A stretch of 64,000 bases of DNA from Terrimesophilobacter bigeumensis. GTDB taxonomy: Bacteria > Actinomycetota > Actinomycetes > Actinomycetales > Microbacteriaceae. The DNA is taken from positions 186,001 through 250,000 of the forward strand of contig NZ_BAABAE010000001.1 in the NCBI RefSeq assembly GCF_039537265.1. Reading direction: 5' to 3'. The notes beneath the pieces are model-generated. The model was not told the DNA's origin and made no database searches. It saw only the letters and a program-made list of their open reading frames with translations. Each line of letters starts with the position of its first letter. The first letter of the stretch is position 1. The position numbers and the translations under genes were made by a program. Below are positions 41,222 through 49,891 of the stretch, in pieces.

Positions 41222-42646
41222 TCAGGGAGTGGGGATCTCGATCCCGAACCTCTCGCGGAGAGCCAGGCGCGCGGCGAACCACCCGTTCATACCGTGCACG
41301 GCGGGGCCTGGCGGTGTGGCCGAGGAGCAGAGGTACACCCCGTCGATCGGCGTGCGCCACGGACGCGTGGAGACCACCGGGCGTTTCACGAGTTGCCGCA
41401 GGCTCAGCGCCCCGCTGTAGATGTCACCGCCGACGTAGTTCTCGTCGTACCGGGAGAGTTCCTCGGCCGATCGGGAGGCCGAGGCCAGGACGATATCCCG
41501 GAAGTCGGGCGCGGAGCGCTCGACGGCGGCGGTCACCAGTTCCGTCGCGTCGAGCGTCGAGGCGGCGGGCACATGCGTATAGGCCCAGAGCACGTGGTGC
41601 CCGGCCGGTGCCCTGGTCGGGTCGAGGACGCTCGGTTGCGTGACGAGGACATAGGGATGCTGCGGAACCGTCCCCCGCGCCACCGCGTGCTCGGCCGCGG
41701 CGATCTCCTCGCGCGTGCCGCCGAGGTGTACGGTCGGCGCGCGCCGAACCTCGGGGTTCGACCACGGCACCGGGCCGGAGAGCGCGAAGTCGACCTTCGC
41801 GACGCCGGAGCCGTAACGGTACCGCCCGAGCGCGCGGCGATAGCCGGCCGGCAGGTTGGCGGTCATCAGCAATGCGGTCGAGGTGTCGAGCAGCGTGACC
41901 CGGGATGGTTCGAGCTGTGCGAGGGAATCGACGCGTCTGCCGGTCTCCACACTGCCGCCGTGGGCGACCAGGTCGGCGACCAGGGCATCCGCGATCGCCT
42001 GGGAACCGCCGACCGGGAAACCCCAGCCGCCCGCGTGCGCGTGCACCGCCAGGAGGAGCCCGGCGCCGGCGGTCGCGAGCGAGGGCTGCCGGCCGGCGGC
42101 GTGGGCCGCGACACCGGTCAGCATCGCTCTGGCCGTCTCTCCCCGGAACCTCAGGTCCCACAGGCCGGAGCCCTGCTCGATCGCCCGCAGGCCGAACAGG
42201 ACCGCCGCGGCCGGGTCGCGCGGGATGCGCAGGAGCTGGGAACCGGTGAAGTCGACGACCCCGTCCGCCCGCCGCAGCAGCGGTCCGAGCAGGCGGCGCC
42301 ACCGCGCGCCATCCCTGCCGAGCGCGTCTGCGGTCCTGTCGAGGTCGCGGTAGGCGATACCGGCCTCCCCGCCCCGCATCGGATGCGCATAGGAGACGTC
42401 GGGGATGATCCACTCGATGCGCTCCGCCAGCCCGAACGCGCGGAAGAACGGCGAGGCGAGCGCCGCAGGATGCACGGCGGAGCACACGTCGTGGCGGTAC
42501 CCGGGCAGAGTCAGCTCCGCCGTGCGCAGGCCACCGCCGAGCGTCGGCGCGGCCTCGATGACCCGGACGCCGAGCCCTGCGCGCGCCGCCGTCACCGCGG
42601 CGGCGAGCCCGTTCGGGCCGCTTCCGACCACGGTCACGTCGATCAC
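41222..42646 (-). CDS. CrtI/PYROXD2-like FAD-dependent oxidoreductase (second paralogue)
   Basis: A 474-residue flavoprotein with the N-terminal VTVVGSGPNGLAAAVTAARAG and VIEAAPTLGGGLRTAEL, and the C-terminal family signature VYLCSSATPPGPAVHGMNG. It is related to the protein at 10037-11617 but clearly distinct in sequence. The GTG start is supported by GGAGA 4-8 nt upstream. No carotenoid genes are adjacent; its reaction is unknown. It precedes the LMF-family gene by 28 nt. Confidence 0.8.
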   Translation of the reverse strand: MIDVTVVGSGPNGLAAAVTAARAGLGVRVIEAAPTLGGGLRTAELTLPGYRHDVCSAVHPAALASPFFRAFGLAERIEWIIPDVSYAHPMRGGEAGIAYRDLDRTADALGRDGARWRRLLGPLLRRADGVVDFTGSQLLRIPRDPAAAVLFGLRAIEQGSGLWDLRFRGETARAMLTGVAAHAAGRQPSLATAGAGLLLAVHAHAGGWGFPVGGSQAIADALVADLVAHGGSVETGRRVDSLAQLEPSRVTLLDTSTALLMTANLPAGYRRALGRYRYGSGVAKVDFALSGPVPWSNPEVRRAPTVHLGGTREEIAAAEHAVARGTVPQHPYVLVTQPSVLDPTRAPAGHHVLWAYTHVPAASTLDATELVTAAVERSAPDFRDIVLASASRSAEELSRYDENYVGGDIYSGALSLRQLVKRPVVSTRPWRTPIDGVYLCSSATPPGPAVHGMNGWFAARLALRERFGIEIPTP

Positions 42647-42722
42647 GGGTTCTCCAGGCTCTCGGTACCGGTCACCCTGTCAAGTCTGCTGCGGCAGGCC
42701 CATCCCGTCGAGAGGCCTCGCG

Positions 42723-45062
42723 TCAGCAGGCCGGCTTGTCCTCCACGATGCGGCAGAAGGTCAGTGTCCAGGTGTAGACGACCAGACTCTGGGAACCCGG
42801 GTACTCCGAAGTGCAGGTGAGCTCTCCGCTGACCTCGAGGCGCGTCTTCGAGGTGTCGAAGACGTCCGCGATGGAGGGGAACGCGCCGCCGGAGCGGTCG
42901 GGAGACGTGCATCCCTCCAGGTGCATGGCGACGGGCGGTTCACCGAAGTTGAGGGGCGAACCGCAGTGCTTCCAGACACTTTCGGTGATGGGCTCTCCAC
43001 CGACGTGCAGGGTCCTCCTCATCGGGATGGTGACCTCGAGCGTTCCACTGTAGGTGCGTACGCCGCAGTCAGGTGGCGGCGGTTCGTTCGTGGCGCCTCC
43101 TCCGTCGCCACAGGCATTGCTCGGCGGGACCTTGTAGAGCGGCGGCATGGGCGATACACCGGGTTCCGCATGCGACTTGTCAGCCGAGTACACCACTGGC
43201 AGCTCAAACATCCGAACGCCGTGTCCCTGGTCCATCGGGTAGAAATCCTCGCCCATCGGCGTGAACACGACCGCCTGGTCTCCGACGTTGCCCTGCGGGT
43301 TGCTCAACAGCAGGGCCGACACTGTGACCGGGTCGGAGGCGAAGGAGACTTCGGCGTGATCCGAAGTCGAGATGATGGTCGTCCCCGGCGTGCATCCTCC
43401 GGAGAGCTGCACGTTCCTTCCGTCGTGAAGAGTCATCGCGCCGACCGCGGTGACCTCGAAATCGGCGTCGAGCTTCCAGTCCCGCACGTCGACCGTGCCC
43501 GAGTGGCTCAGGATCCTCACCCGACTGAGCATGGTGGGAACGAGGCTGAGCCCGAAGGTGCCGACGGCATCGAGCGCCGCCCACGGCAGGGACATGATGT
43601 CCTTGAAGAGATCGTTGTTCTCGAGGTTCGACTCCGCGCGAAGCGTCACGGTCTTCAGGTCGGGCTCCGCCTGCTCGGGAATGATGTCAGCCTGTGGGGC
43701 CCCCGAGAGTTTGAACTTCGCCTCACCACTCGAGTTCGTCGTCGCCTGGTTGACCGGCGTGCCACCGCCCTGGCCGTCACCGACCCGCAGAAGTCCCGGT
43801 CGGGTGCTCGCGAGATCCACGCTGATGTCCACGGCCGGGCCGCGCGGCGCAGCGGGCAGCTCGAAACCGGCGAACCCCAGGAACAGGTTCAGGCATCCGG
43901 CGATCTCGCTCCATCGACCGCTGTTGAACTCGAAGTCGATGGTGAGGTCGCGCACCTCGCCCGGCTGGGTCCTCTTCGTGCGCACGAGGGGGGAGTCCGA
44001 CATCGAGAAGTCGGCCTCAAGCGCGAACGCCTTCACGACCACCGCGAGGAAGGCGAGGACCAGCCGGGCGGCGGCCATGCCGACCTTGGTGGATATCTTG
44101 GTGATGTACGGGTCGAGCACCGAGTCGAAACCGACAGAGTGCGCCTTCGTCACCGCTTTGAGAAGTTCGTCGGTCCACGGACTACCCGTCTCGATGGCGC
44201 AGGCCTGCTTGTCCGCCGCCGATGTGGATGCGGTGGTGAAGGCTGCCGGCTGCATGCGCACCCCGGCGTTCGCCGCGGGTTCCGCGGTGACCGCACCGGT
44301 CACGGTCAGGAGTTCAGCGGAGAGCCGACGAAGCACCAACCCGATCTGGCCCCAGGTCAGCGCCACCTCGTCGATCGGAATCATCTCCATGTCCCGCACA
44401 AGGTATGACGGGTTCAGTGCGTGCATGAAAGCGTCGAATCCGAGATCCGCGCCACTGAAATTCAGGAGGTCGTCGTAAAGGTCTTCCGCAACGTCGCGGC
44501 CGGCGAGTTCGGGGATGCCCTCCAGGACGTCGGCGAGATCGACGAGTAGCATCCCGTCATTCGAGGTGCCCATGAGGGCCAGTATCCTGAGCTCGGCATC
44601 CGTCACCGGCCACCCGGAGCCGACGCTCCCGTTGACGGTGATCGGTGCGCCGTCATGGCCGGCCACCGCGATCCCGGAAGCGACCAGCAGCGACTGCCAG
44701 GCGGCGACAGCCTGGGCTCCTCCCCGTTGTGCGGTCTCACCGAGGGTGACGACCGCCTTCTGGAAGGCGGCAGGGCTGCCGGGCTGGTCCAGGTTCTGCA
44801 TCTGGGCGGCGTACTCCTCCACAGCGGCGATGTACTCCTCCATCGCAGCCTGGTCGTTGACGTCGGTGGGCGGGGTCGGCGCCTCGGGCTGGGCACCAAG
44901 GGCAGGCAAGGGCGCCGGCTCGGGGATCGGCCCGAGGTAGAGCCGGGTGTCGACCGCGGCGTCGCCGGGCTCGTCACCGCTGTTGAAGATGCAGCCGGTG
45001 AGCAGCAAAGTGGCGGCCACCACGATCGCCGTCAACTTCATGACGGGCCTGAATCCGACCAT
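42723..45062 (-). CDS. Large lipoprotein of unknown function
   Basis: A 779-residue protein with a lipoprotein signal peptide and lipobox LLLTGC (Cys24), so it is probably anchored to the outer face of the membrane. An acidic Pro-rich linker follows, then a helical region (~60-260), and a beta-rich C-terminal half with many conserved-looking Cys and Gly residues that could be Ig-like modules (PGLLRVGDGQGGGTPVNQATT). I do not recognise a family. The ATG at 45062 is chosen; an ATG at 45041 would shorten the n-region but keep the lipobox. Confidence 0.7.
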   Translation of the reverse strand: MVGFRPVMKLTAIVVAATLLLTGCIFNSGDEPGDAAVDTRLYLGPIPEPAPLPALGAQPEAPTPPTDVNDQAAMEEYIAAVEEYAAQMQNLDQPGSPAAFQKAVVTLGETAQRGGAQAVAAWQSLLVASGIAVAGHDGAPITVNGSVGSGWPVTDAELRILALMGTSNDGMLLVDLADVLEGIPELAGRDVAEDLYDDLLNFSGADLGFDAFMHALNPSYLVRDMEMIPIDEVALTWGQIGLVLRRLSAELLTVTGAVTAEPAANAGVRMQPAAFTTASTSAADKQACAIETGSPWTDELLKAVTKAHSVGFDSVLDPYITKISTKVGMAAARLVLAFLAVVVKAFALEADFSMSDSPLVRTKRTQPGEVRDLTIDFEFNSGRWSEIAGCLNLFLGFAGFELPAAPRGPAVDISVDLASTRPGLLRVGDGQGGGTPVNQATTNSSGEAKFKLSGAPQADIIPEQAEPDLKTVTLRAESNLENNDLFKDIMSLPWAALDAVGTFGLSLVPTMLSRVRILSHSGTVDVRDWKLDADFEVTAVGAMTLHDGRNVQLSGGCTPGTTIISTSDHAEVSFASDPVTVSALLLSNPQGNVGDQAVVFTPMGEDFYPMDQGHGVRMFELPVVYSADKSHAEPGVSPMPPLYKVPPSNACGDGGGATNEPPPPDCGVRTYSGTLEVTIPMRRTLHVGGEPITESVWKHCGSPLNFGEPPVAMHLEGCTSPDRSGGAFPSIADVFDTSKTRLEVSGELTCTSEYPGSQSLVVYTWTLTFCRIVEDKPAC

Positions 45063-45193
45063 TGATTTCCCCGTGCAGTTATCGATGGCCGGAATGGCCC
45101 TTATCACTTGATCAGGCAACTTTAGAGTAGGGCAAACGCGCGCGACAAGAGGTATTTTCGCCGATGGGCCATGCGATCGCACGGCGCGGACCA

Positions 45194-45199
45194 TAGGCT
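45194..45199 (+). promoter_or_regulatory. Putative -10 box (TAGGCT), leaderless promoter of the S4 gene
   Basis: TAGGCT, then 6 nt, then the ATG at 45206: the same hexamer and spacing as for putA and the CrtI-like gene at 10037. Confidence 0.45.
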
Positions 45200-45205
45200 C
45201 GTTCC

Positions 45206-45571
45206 ATGGCTGAATCGGTACGCGTCGACGCCTGGCTGTGGGCGGTGCGCGTCTTCAAGACCCGGTCGGCCGCGACATCCGGATGCCGTGCCGGCCACGT
45301 GCGCGTCGCCGGCGACCGCGCGAAGGCGGCCCAGCCCATCCGGGTCGGCGACGAGGTGCGGGTGAGGATCGCCGGGTTCGACCGCATCCTCACGGTGCAG
45401 CGCCTGATCGTCAAGCGCGTCTCGGCCGCGGAGGCCGCCGAGTGCTACGTCGACCTCACACCGCCCCCACCGCCACGCGAGTCCGTACCGCTCGCACCCC
45501 GCCGCGACCCGGGGGCCGGGCGCCCCACCAAGCGCGACCGCAGGGAGATGGAGCGGCTGCGGGGGCGTTGA
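45206..45571 (+). CDS. S4-domain RNA-binding protein (HslR-like)
   Basis: A 121-residue protein with an N-terminal S4 RNA-binding domain (VRVDAWLWAVRVFKTRSAAT, GHVRVAGDRAKAAQPIRVGDEV) and a basic, Arg-rich tail. HslR-type proteins bind stalled 50S-peptidyl-tRNA complexes in E. coli and act in ribosome rescue; this function is by homology only. The gene is isolated between a divergent lipoprotein and a convergent nucleoside hydrolase operon. Confidence 0.85.
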   Translation: MAESVRVDAWLWAVRVFKTRSAATSGCRAGHVRVAGDRAKAAQPIRVGDEVRVRIAGFDRILTVQRLIVKRVSAAEAAECYVDLTPPPPPRESVPLAPRRDPGAGRPTKRDRREMERLRGR

Positions 45572-45644
45572 CTCCCCCCATTCATCAGGCGACCCGGATT
45601 CATGACGTCTTGCAGCCAAAGTGGAGGGACGCGAGCGATGGTTG

Positions 45645-46613
45645 CTAATTCGGGGTACCGCCGGGACGAACCTCGGTTTCGACCATGTCCGACTTCGCCG
45701 CGAATTTTGGCGAACGCAACAGCATCTGGTCGAGCTCAGTGGCGATGTCTTCCGCCCTACGAGTTCTGAACGTGATCCTGTGAGGGCCGGTGGGGTCCTC
45801 TGTCCACGTCGTGGTACCGTCCTGAAGCACTTCGACGCGACCGTGGTTCGAGTAGCGGTATCCCGCAGATTCGCCCAGCACCGCGAGACTGACTGTCATC
45901 GGGTCCCAACTTCGGCGCCCGACGCCTTTGCCGCAGTACTGTTCGTACGCAGCCGCAACTGGATTGTCCTGCGAATAGTGCGGTGAGAGGCCTGATCCCG
46001 TGATGACATCGAACCCCAGCTCCCACCCCAGGAAATCCAGTGGCAGTGGCCAGTGCGCGACGAAGTCGCGGGATACTTCCGCGAAGTCGGTGATGTTCGT
46101 CTCCCGACCCACGGGGAACTGTCCGGCCATCACTGTCGTCTGACGAACTTTGCGGATCACAAGCTCCTCGCCGGAGAGATCGGAGGCTGCGTCGGGTGCG
46201 GAATGCAACAGTGCGAGCAGATTCTGAAAGTAGCCGATAGAGACAATGATCACCGAGTGGTCCTCCTGTCCGGCGAGTGCGGCCCTGAGAACGTCGACCG
46301 CTGGTGCATCCGGCACAGTGCCTTGCGATGTCGTAAAGCGCTCGGCCACAAACTTGGCATAATCACGCGGAAAGACATCGTCAGTCTGCGGGAACATGCC
46401 CCCAACCGGGAGCTCGGGGCGGCCGTAGAATTCGTTGACGGCACGCACGGCGCCCACACCGTACCTGCTCGGCGTATTGACGCCGACGCAGAGAAGGTCG
46501 ATACGCCCCTCATCCGCCAGGACATGGGCTACTGCGAGCGCTCCCATGTCATCGACATCGCAGTACATGTCGGTTTCGATGATGACGGGCAAGCCTCCTG
46601 GCTTTCTCGGCAT
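45645..46613 (-). CDS. Nucleoside hydrolase-family protein
   Basis: A 322-residue protein with the N-terminal calcium-binding aspartate cluster of nucleoside hydrolases: IIETDMYCDVDDMGALA (Asp15, Asp19, Asp21, Asp22), slightly different from the usual DTDxGxDDA. Members cleave the N-glycosidic bond of ribonucleosides. It is the last gene of an operon with an ABC sugar-type importer, so it probably processes the imported compound after uptake. A ribosome-binding site (AAAGGG) overlaps the upstream permease stop. Whether the substrate is a canonical nucleoside is open. Confidence 0.85.
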   Translation of the reverse strand: MPRKPGGLPVIIETDMYCDVDDMGALAVAHVLADEGRIDLLCVGVNTPSRYGVGAVRAVNEFYGRPELPVGGMFPQTDDVFPRDYAKFVAERFTTSQGTVPDAPAVDVLRAALAGQEDHSVIIVSIGYFQNLLALLHSAPDAASDLSGEELVIRKVRQTTVMAGQFPVGRETNITDFAEVSRDFVAHWPLPLDFLGWELGFDVITGSGLSPHYSQDNPVAAAYEQYCGKGVGRRSWDPMTVSLAVLGESAGYRYSNHGRVEVLQDGTTTWTEDPTGPHRITFRTRRAEDIATELDQMLLRSPKFAAKSDMVETEVRPGGTPN

Positions 46614-46618
46614 TGCGA

Positions 46619-47461
46619 TTACCCTTTACTTCCTGTTGTGGCGATGGACTGGACGAAGAGACGTTGAGTGGCGAGAAGCACCAGCAACGGGACGATCGCG
46701 GTGACGACCCCGGCGAGGAACACCGCCCCATAGGCAACGTTGTATTGTTCGGCGTAGTTTGCGATCGCAATCGGGGCGAGGATGAATTGCGGGTCGGGGG
46801 CGATCAGCAACGGCCATAGGTAGGACTGCCACTGGAAAATGAAGATCAGCAGGCCCGCCCCGAGGATCGCTGGCTTAGCCAGCGGGATGTAGATACGGGA
46901 CATGAGACCGAACCAGCCGAGACCATCCAGTCGAGCTGCCTCCTTCAGTTCCACCGGAATGTTGAGGAAGAACTGGCGCAGCTGGAAGATGGCCAGCCCG
47001 TTTCCGATCGCCGGAAGAATGATTCCGAGGTAGCTGTCACTCAGCTTCAAAGTACGGAACATCGTGGACAGCGGAATCGCAATGCTGTCAAACGGGATCA
47101 GGAAACTGACGAGCACGATCGCGAAAAGGAGACCACGCCCCCGAAAGTTGAGCGCGGATAAGGCGAAGGCAGCGGGCACGGAGATCGCCAGCCCGAGCGC
47201 GACCGTCACGGTGGTGACGAGGACCGAGTTTGCAAGCGCTAGCGGGAACGACGACTCCCACACCACGACGAAGTTATCCAACGTCGCCGGGATGGGCAGG
47301 ACGGTCAGCCACGTCAGCGGATTCATGTATCGAAAAATGTCGCCAGCCGGTCGGAACGCCGAAACTATCGCCCAGAGCAGGGGAGCCATGGCCAGGAACG
47401 AGACCACGATGGCGACGATGGACAGCGCCACAAGAGAAAGCTTTGACTTCACCGGTCGCAT
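46619..47461 (-). CDS. ABC transporter permease, MalG-like
   Basis: A 280-residue inner-membrane permease with six hydrophobic segments and the EAA loop EAARLDGLGWFGLMSRIYIPL, which contacts the ATPase. It belongs to the carbohydrate uptake (CUT1) class. It starts 3 nt after the upstream permease gene. No ATP-binding subunit is encoded in the operon, so a shared MsiK-like ATPase must be supplied from elsewhere, as is common in actinobacteria. Confidence 0.92.
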   Translation of the reverse strand: MRPVKSKLSLVALSIVAIVVSFLAMAPLLWAIVSAFRPAGDIFRYMNPLTWLTVLPIPATLDNFVVVWESSFPLALANSVLVTTVTVALGLAISVPAAFALSALNFRGRGLLFAIVLVSFLIPFDSIAIPLSTMFRTLKLSDSYLGIILPAIGNGLAIFQLRQFFLNIPVELKEAARLDGLGWFGLMSRIYIPLAKPAILGAGLLIFIFQWQSYLWPLLIAPDPQFILAPIAIANYAEQYNVAYGAVFLAGVVTAIVPLLVLLATQRLFVQSIATTGSKG

Positions 47462-47464
47462 CAG

Positions 47465-48343
47465 TCAGTCCTTCCCGGGAAGGAGGCGGAACTGGATGGA
47501 GACGATGACCACAATCACGCAGATCAGCAGGATGGTGCCGGCACTTGCGCCGGTCGAGTCGCCCGTGCTGAATGCACGATTGAATATCTCGTACATGATC
47601 AGGTTGGTGGAGTCGGCCGGTCCTCCCTTGGTCAGGATCTGCACCGGCGCGAAGATCAGGAAGTTCGCAACAGTATCTGCCACCAGGACGAAGAGTAGCG
47701 GTCGGCGCAACTGAGGAATCGTGATGCTGAAAAACCGCCGAAGCGGCCCTGCGCCATCGACGTCTGCCGCCTCATATAGCTCCTGAGGAATGTCATTGAG
47801 GCCGGCAATCAGAAACATCATCCAGAATCCGACACCGACCCAGCTCACGACGAGAACGATGCTGAAGAGCGATTGAGAGGACGAGGTGATGAACGGCTGT
47901 GGCGGCAGACCCACCGCCTCGAAGATGGCGTTCAGTGGTCCGTCCGGTCGGAACAGGATCAGCCAGATAACTGCGGACACGCTTTGCGGGATGGCCGCGG
48001 GTAAGAACACCAAGGATCTCCAGAGTCCCACGAGTGGGAGCCGTTGATTCAACAGCACGGCGAGGAGCAACGCAATCACGATCTGGAATGGATTGACAAT
48101 GAGCGCGAAAACTAACGTGACGACGAGCGCGTTCACGAAGGTCGGGTCCTGCAGGATCCTGGCATAGTTCTCCAGCCCGACGAATCCGCTGTCCCCGAAT
48201 TTCCAGGCCTGAAAGGAGGTATTCAGGCCCTCGGCCAGCGGTAGCAGGCGCAGAAAGACCAGCATCGCTACCGCAGGTGCAAGGAACGCGATGGCGATGG
48301 CGCCCTCTCGCCTGAGCAGGCGTTGACGCTTGGATCGGGACAT
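47465..48343 (-). CDS. ABC transporter permease, MalF/UgpA-like
   Basis: A 292-residue permease with six hydrophobic segments and the EAA-like loop ELYEAADVDGAGPLRRFFSI. The ATG at 48343 has GGAGAG upstream at a suitable distance; the longer open frame runs into the preceding gene region and is not permease-like. It sits between the solute-binding protein and the second permease. Confidence 0.9.
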   Translation of the reverse strand: MSRSKRQRLLRREGAIAIAFLAPAVAMLVFLRLLPLAEGLNTSFQAWKFGDSGFVGLENYARILQDPTFVNALVVTLVFALIVNPFQIVIALLLAVLLNQRLPLVGLWRSLVFLPAAIPQSVSAVIWLILFRPDGPLNAIFEAVGLPPQPFITSSSQSLFSIVLVVSWVGVGFWMMFLIAGLNDIPQELYEAADVDGAGPLRRFFSITIPQLRRPLLFVLVADTVANFLIFAPVQILTKGGPADSTNLIMYEIFNRAFSTGDSTGASAGTILLICVIVVIVSIQFRLLPGKD

Positions 48344-48410
48344 CCGTTGGCTCTCCGCTTCGCTGAGCACGCGTTGGGCGGGCCGGATGGCCCGCCCAAC
48401 TGTCGTGGTC

Positions 48411-49694
48411 TTACTGGTAACGCGCGAAGGCGACATCCAACTTGTCGTTGGCCGTCGCAAGCACGGCATCCACCGGCTCACCGTTGCGGATGTCGGCGAA
48501 TGCCGCATTGATGATGCCCTCAAAGTCGACATAAGCGACGCTCGATGGACGAGCTACGGGGGTGGCCGCGAGCTCACCCTGGATGATGCCGGCAAGATTC
48601 GACTGTATTGGTCCGCCTGTGGAGAGGTCAGAGATATACGCCGCCAGACTGTCCTTCTGAATGGGGATCCCATTGAGCTGAACGAGCGAGGCTCCCTCCG
48701 GATCAAGCGTGATGTACTTCGCGAACTCTGCGGCGATGTCACCGTGCTCGCTGAATGCACTGACCCCAATCGTCCACGATCCCGTCGGGGTCACAGGAGT
48801 ACCTCCGTCGAAGTACCCCATCGGAGCGACACCGAAGTCGACGCCGGAGTCGATGAACTTCTGCAGGTGGGCAGGCTCGGCGACAAGATAGGCGAGGTTC
48901 CCCGACATGAACTCATCCGGGAGCTGCTCTACTGGAACACCTCGTGGGGAGACTCCATCCGCATAAAGACTTCCGTACCAACCTGCGACCTTCTCCCAGG
49001 CCGCGCTCGTGATGTCCGGCGTCAGGTTCCCGGTGCCGGTCAGCCCACTGCCCGCTCCCGCTGACTCGAAGAGCGGCTGCAGTTGGTAGTACCGATCGAC
49101 CTGCTCGAAGCTGAAACCATACTTCGCCCCTGCGGCTTGGGCCTTTTTCGCGTCGTCAACGATCTGCTCCCACGTCAACCTGTCGGCCAGATCCGCGGAT
49201 GGCGCTTCGACGCCGGCTGCAGCGAGCAGCGCCTTGTTGTAGAACATCACGTTCGTGGATGTCCACTGTGAGAACGCGTACTGCGCGTCTTCGTATGTCA
49301 CCTGCTTGAGTGCGAACTCGCCGGTGCTGGCCAGAATCTCATCTCGCGAGTCGGACAGGTCGCGGAGGAAGCCCTGGGCGGCCATGTTGGCGAGTCGCGG
49401 TCCGTCGACGGCGATGACATCGATCGACGTGTCCTTGCTCGACAACCGTGCCTGTACCTGGGTGCTCAGGTCATCGAAGGCGATCTGCTGCTCTTTGATG
49501 GTCACGCCGGGGTGTGCGTCCTCGAACGCGTCGATGGCGGCTCCCCACAGCGGGTCGGAATAGGCGGAATGAACGAAGTTGAGCTCGATCTTGTCGCCAT
49601 TGGGCGACTCGCCGGCGGCACAGCCGACGAGAGAGAGAGCGGCGACGCTCGTCATCGCGAGCGCAAGAAGCGCACGCTTACGGATTGCGGACAT
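48411..49694 (-). CDS. Extracellular solute-binding lipoprotein (family 1)
   Basis: A 427-residue binding protein with a signal peptide and lipobox LVGC (Cys25), followed by the two-lobed fold (LNFVHSAYSDPLWGAAIDAFEDAHPGV; GVAPMGYF; GSWTIGVSAFSEH) of CUT1 sugar-binding proteins. AGGAG precedes the ATG. As first gene of the operon it delivers the ligand to the two permeases. The adjacent nucleoside hydrolase suggests a nucleoside or another glycoside as ligand; this is inference. Confidence 0.9.
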   Translation of the reverse strand: MSAIRKRALLALAMTSVAALSLVGCAAGESPNGDKIELNFVHSAYSDPLWGAAIDAFEDAHPGVTIKEQQIAFDDLSTQVQARLSSKDTSIDVIAVDGPRLANMAAQGFLRDLSDSRDEILASTGEFALKQVTYEDAQYAFSQWTSTNVMFYNKALLAAAGVEAPSADLADRLTWEQIVDDAKKAQAAGAKYGFSFEQVDRYYQLQPLFESAGAGSGLTGTGNLTPDITSAAWEKVAGWYGSLYADGVSPRGVPVEQLPDEFMSGNLAYLVAEPAHLQKFIDSGVDFGVAPMGYFDGGTPVTPTGSWTIGVSAFSEHGDIAAEFAKYITLDPEGASLVQLNGIPIQKDSLAAYISDLSTGGPIQSNLAGIIQGELAATPVARPSSVAYVDFEGIINAAFADIRNGEPVDAVLATANDKLDVAFARYQ

Positions 49695-49722
49695 GGTTCT
49701 CCTAACTCTGCTTGGCCCTACG

Positions 49723-49736
49723 CGAACGTGCGTTCG
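49723..49736. promoter_or_regulatory. Operator-like palindrome upstream of the ABC operon
   Basis: CGAACG-TG-CGTTCG, a 6+2+6 inverted repeat 28 nt upstream of the solute-binding protein start. It is a candidate site for the LacI regulator at 51186-52181. Confidence 0.4.
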
Positions 49737-49809
49737 GTGGGAAAATGCCGGGTCGAACAGCCTCGTTCTCTCATCATCCTGAACGATGCCCGGGTATGTC
49801 AGTTTTGGA

Positions 49810-49825
49810 ATCTACTAGAGTAGAT
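49810..49825. promoter_or_regulatory. ATCTAC-TAGA-GTAGAT inverted repeat upstream of the PLP enzyme gene
   Basis: A 6+4+6 inverted repeat, lying between the divergent ABC operon and PLP-enzyme starts. It could be a second LacI-type site or part of the promoter. Confidence 0.35.
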
Positions 49826-49891
49826 AACGTGATGTCAACTGCGGGTCGATGTCCGAAGATCCCACTATTCGCGAAACGCAGGAGGCGGCCG

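Noticed and set aside
37141..42646. Carotenoid biosynthesis cluster
   Set aside because: CrtI-like and geranylgeranyl-reductase-like flavoproteins are present, but no phytoene synthase, prenyl synthase or cyclase; the type III PKS context fits phenolic lipids better.
42405..44408. 667-codon plus-strand open frame
   Set aside because: Antisense to the second CrtI-like gene and the lipoprotein; no signal, motif or ribosome-binding site.
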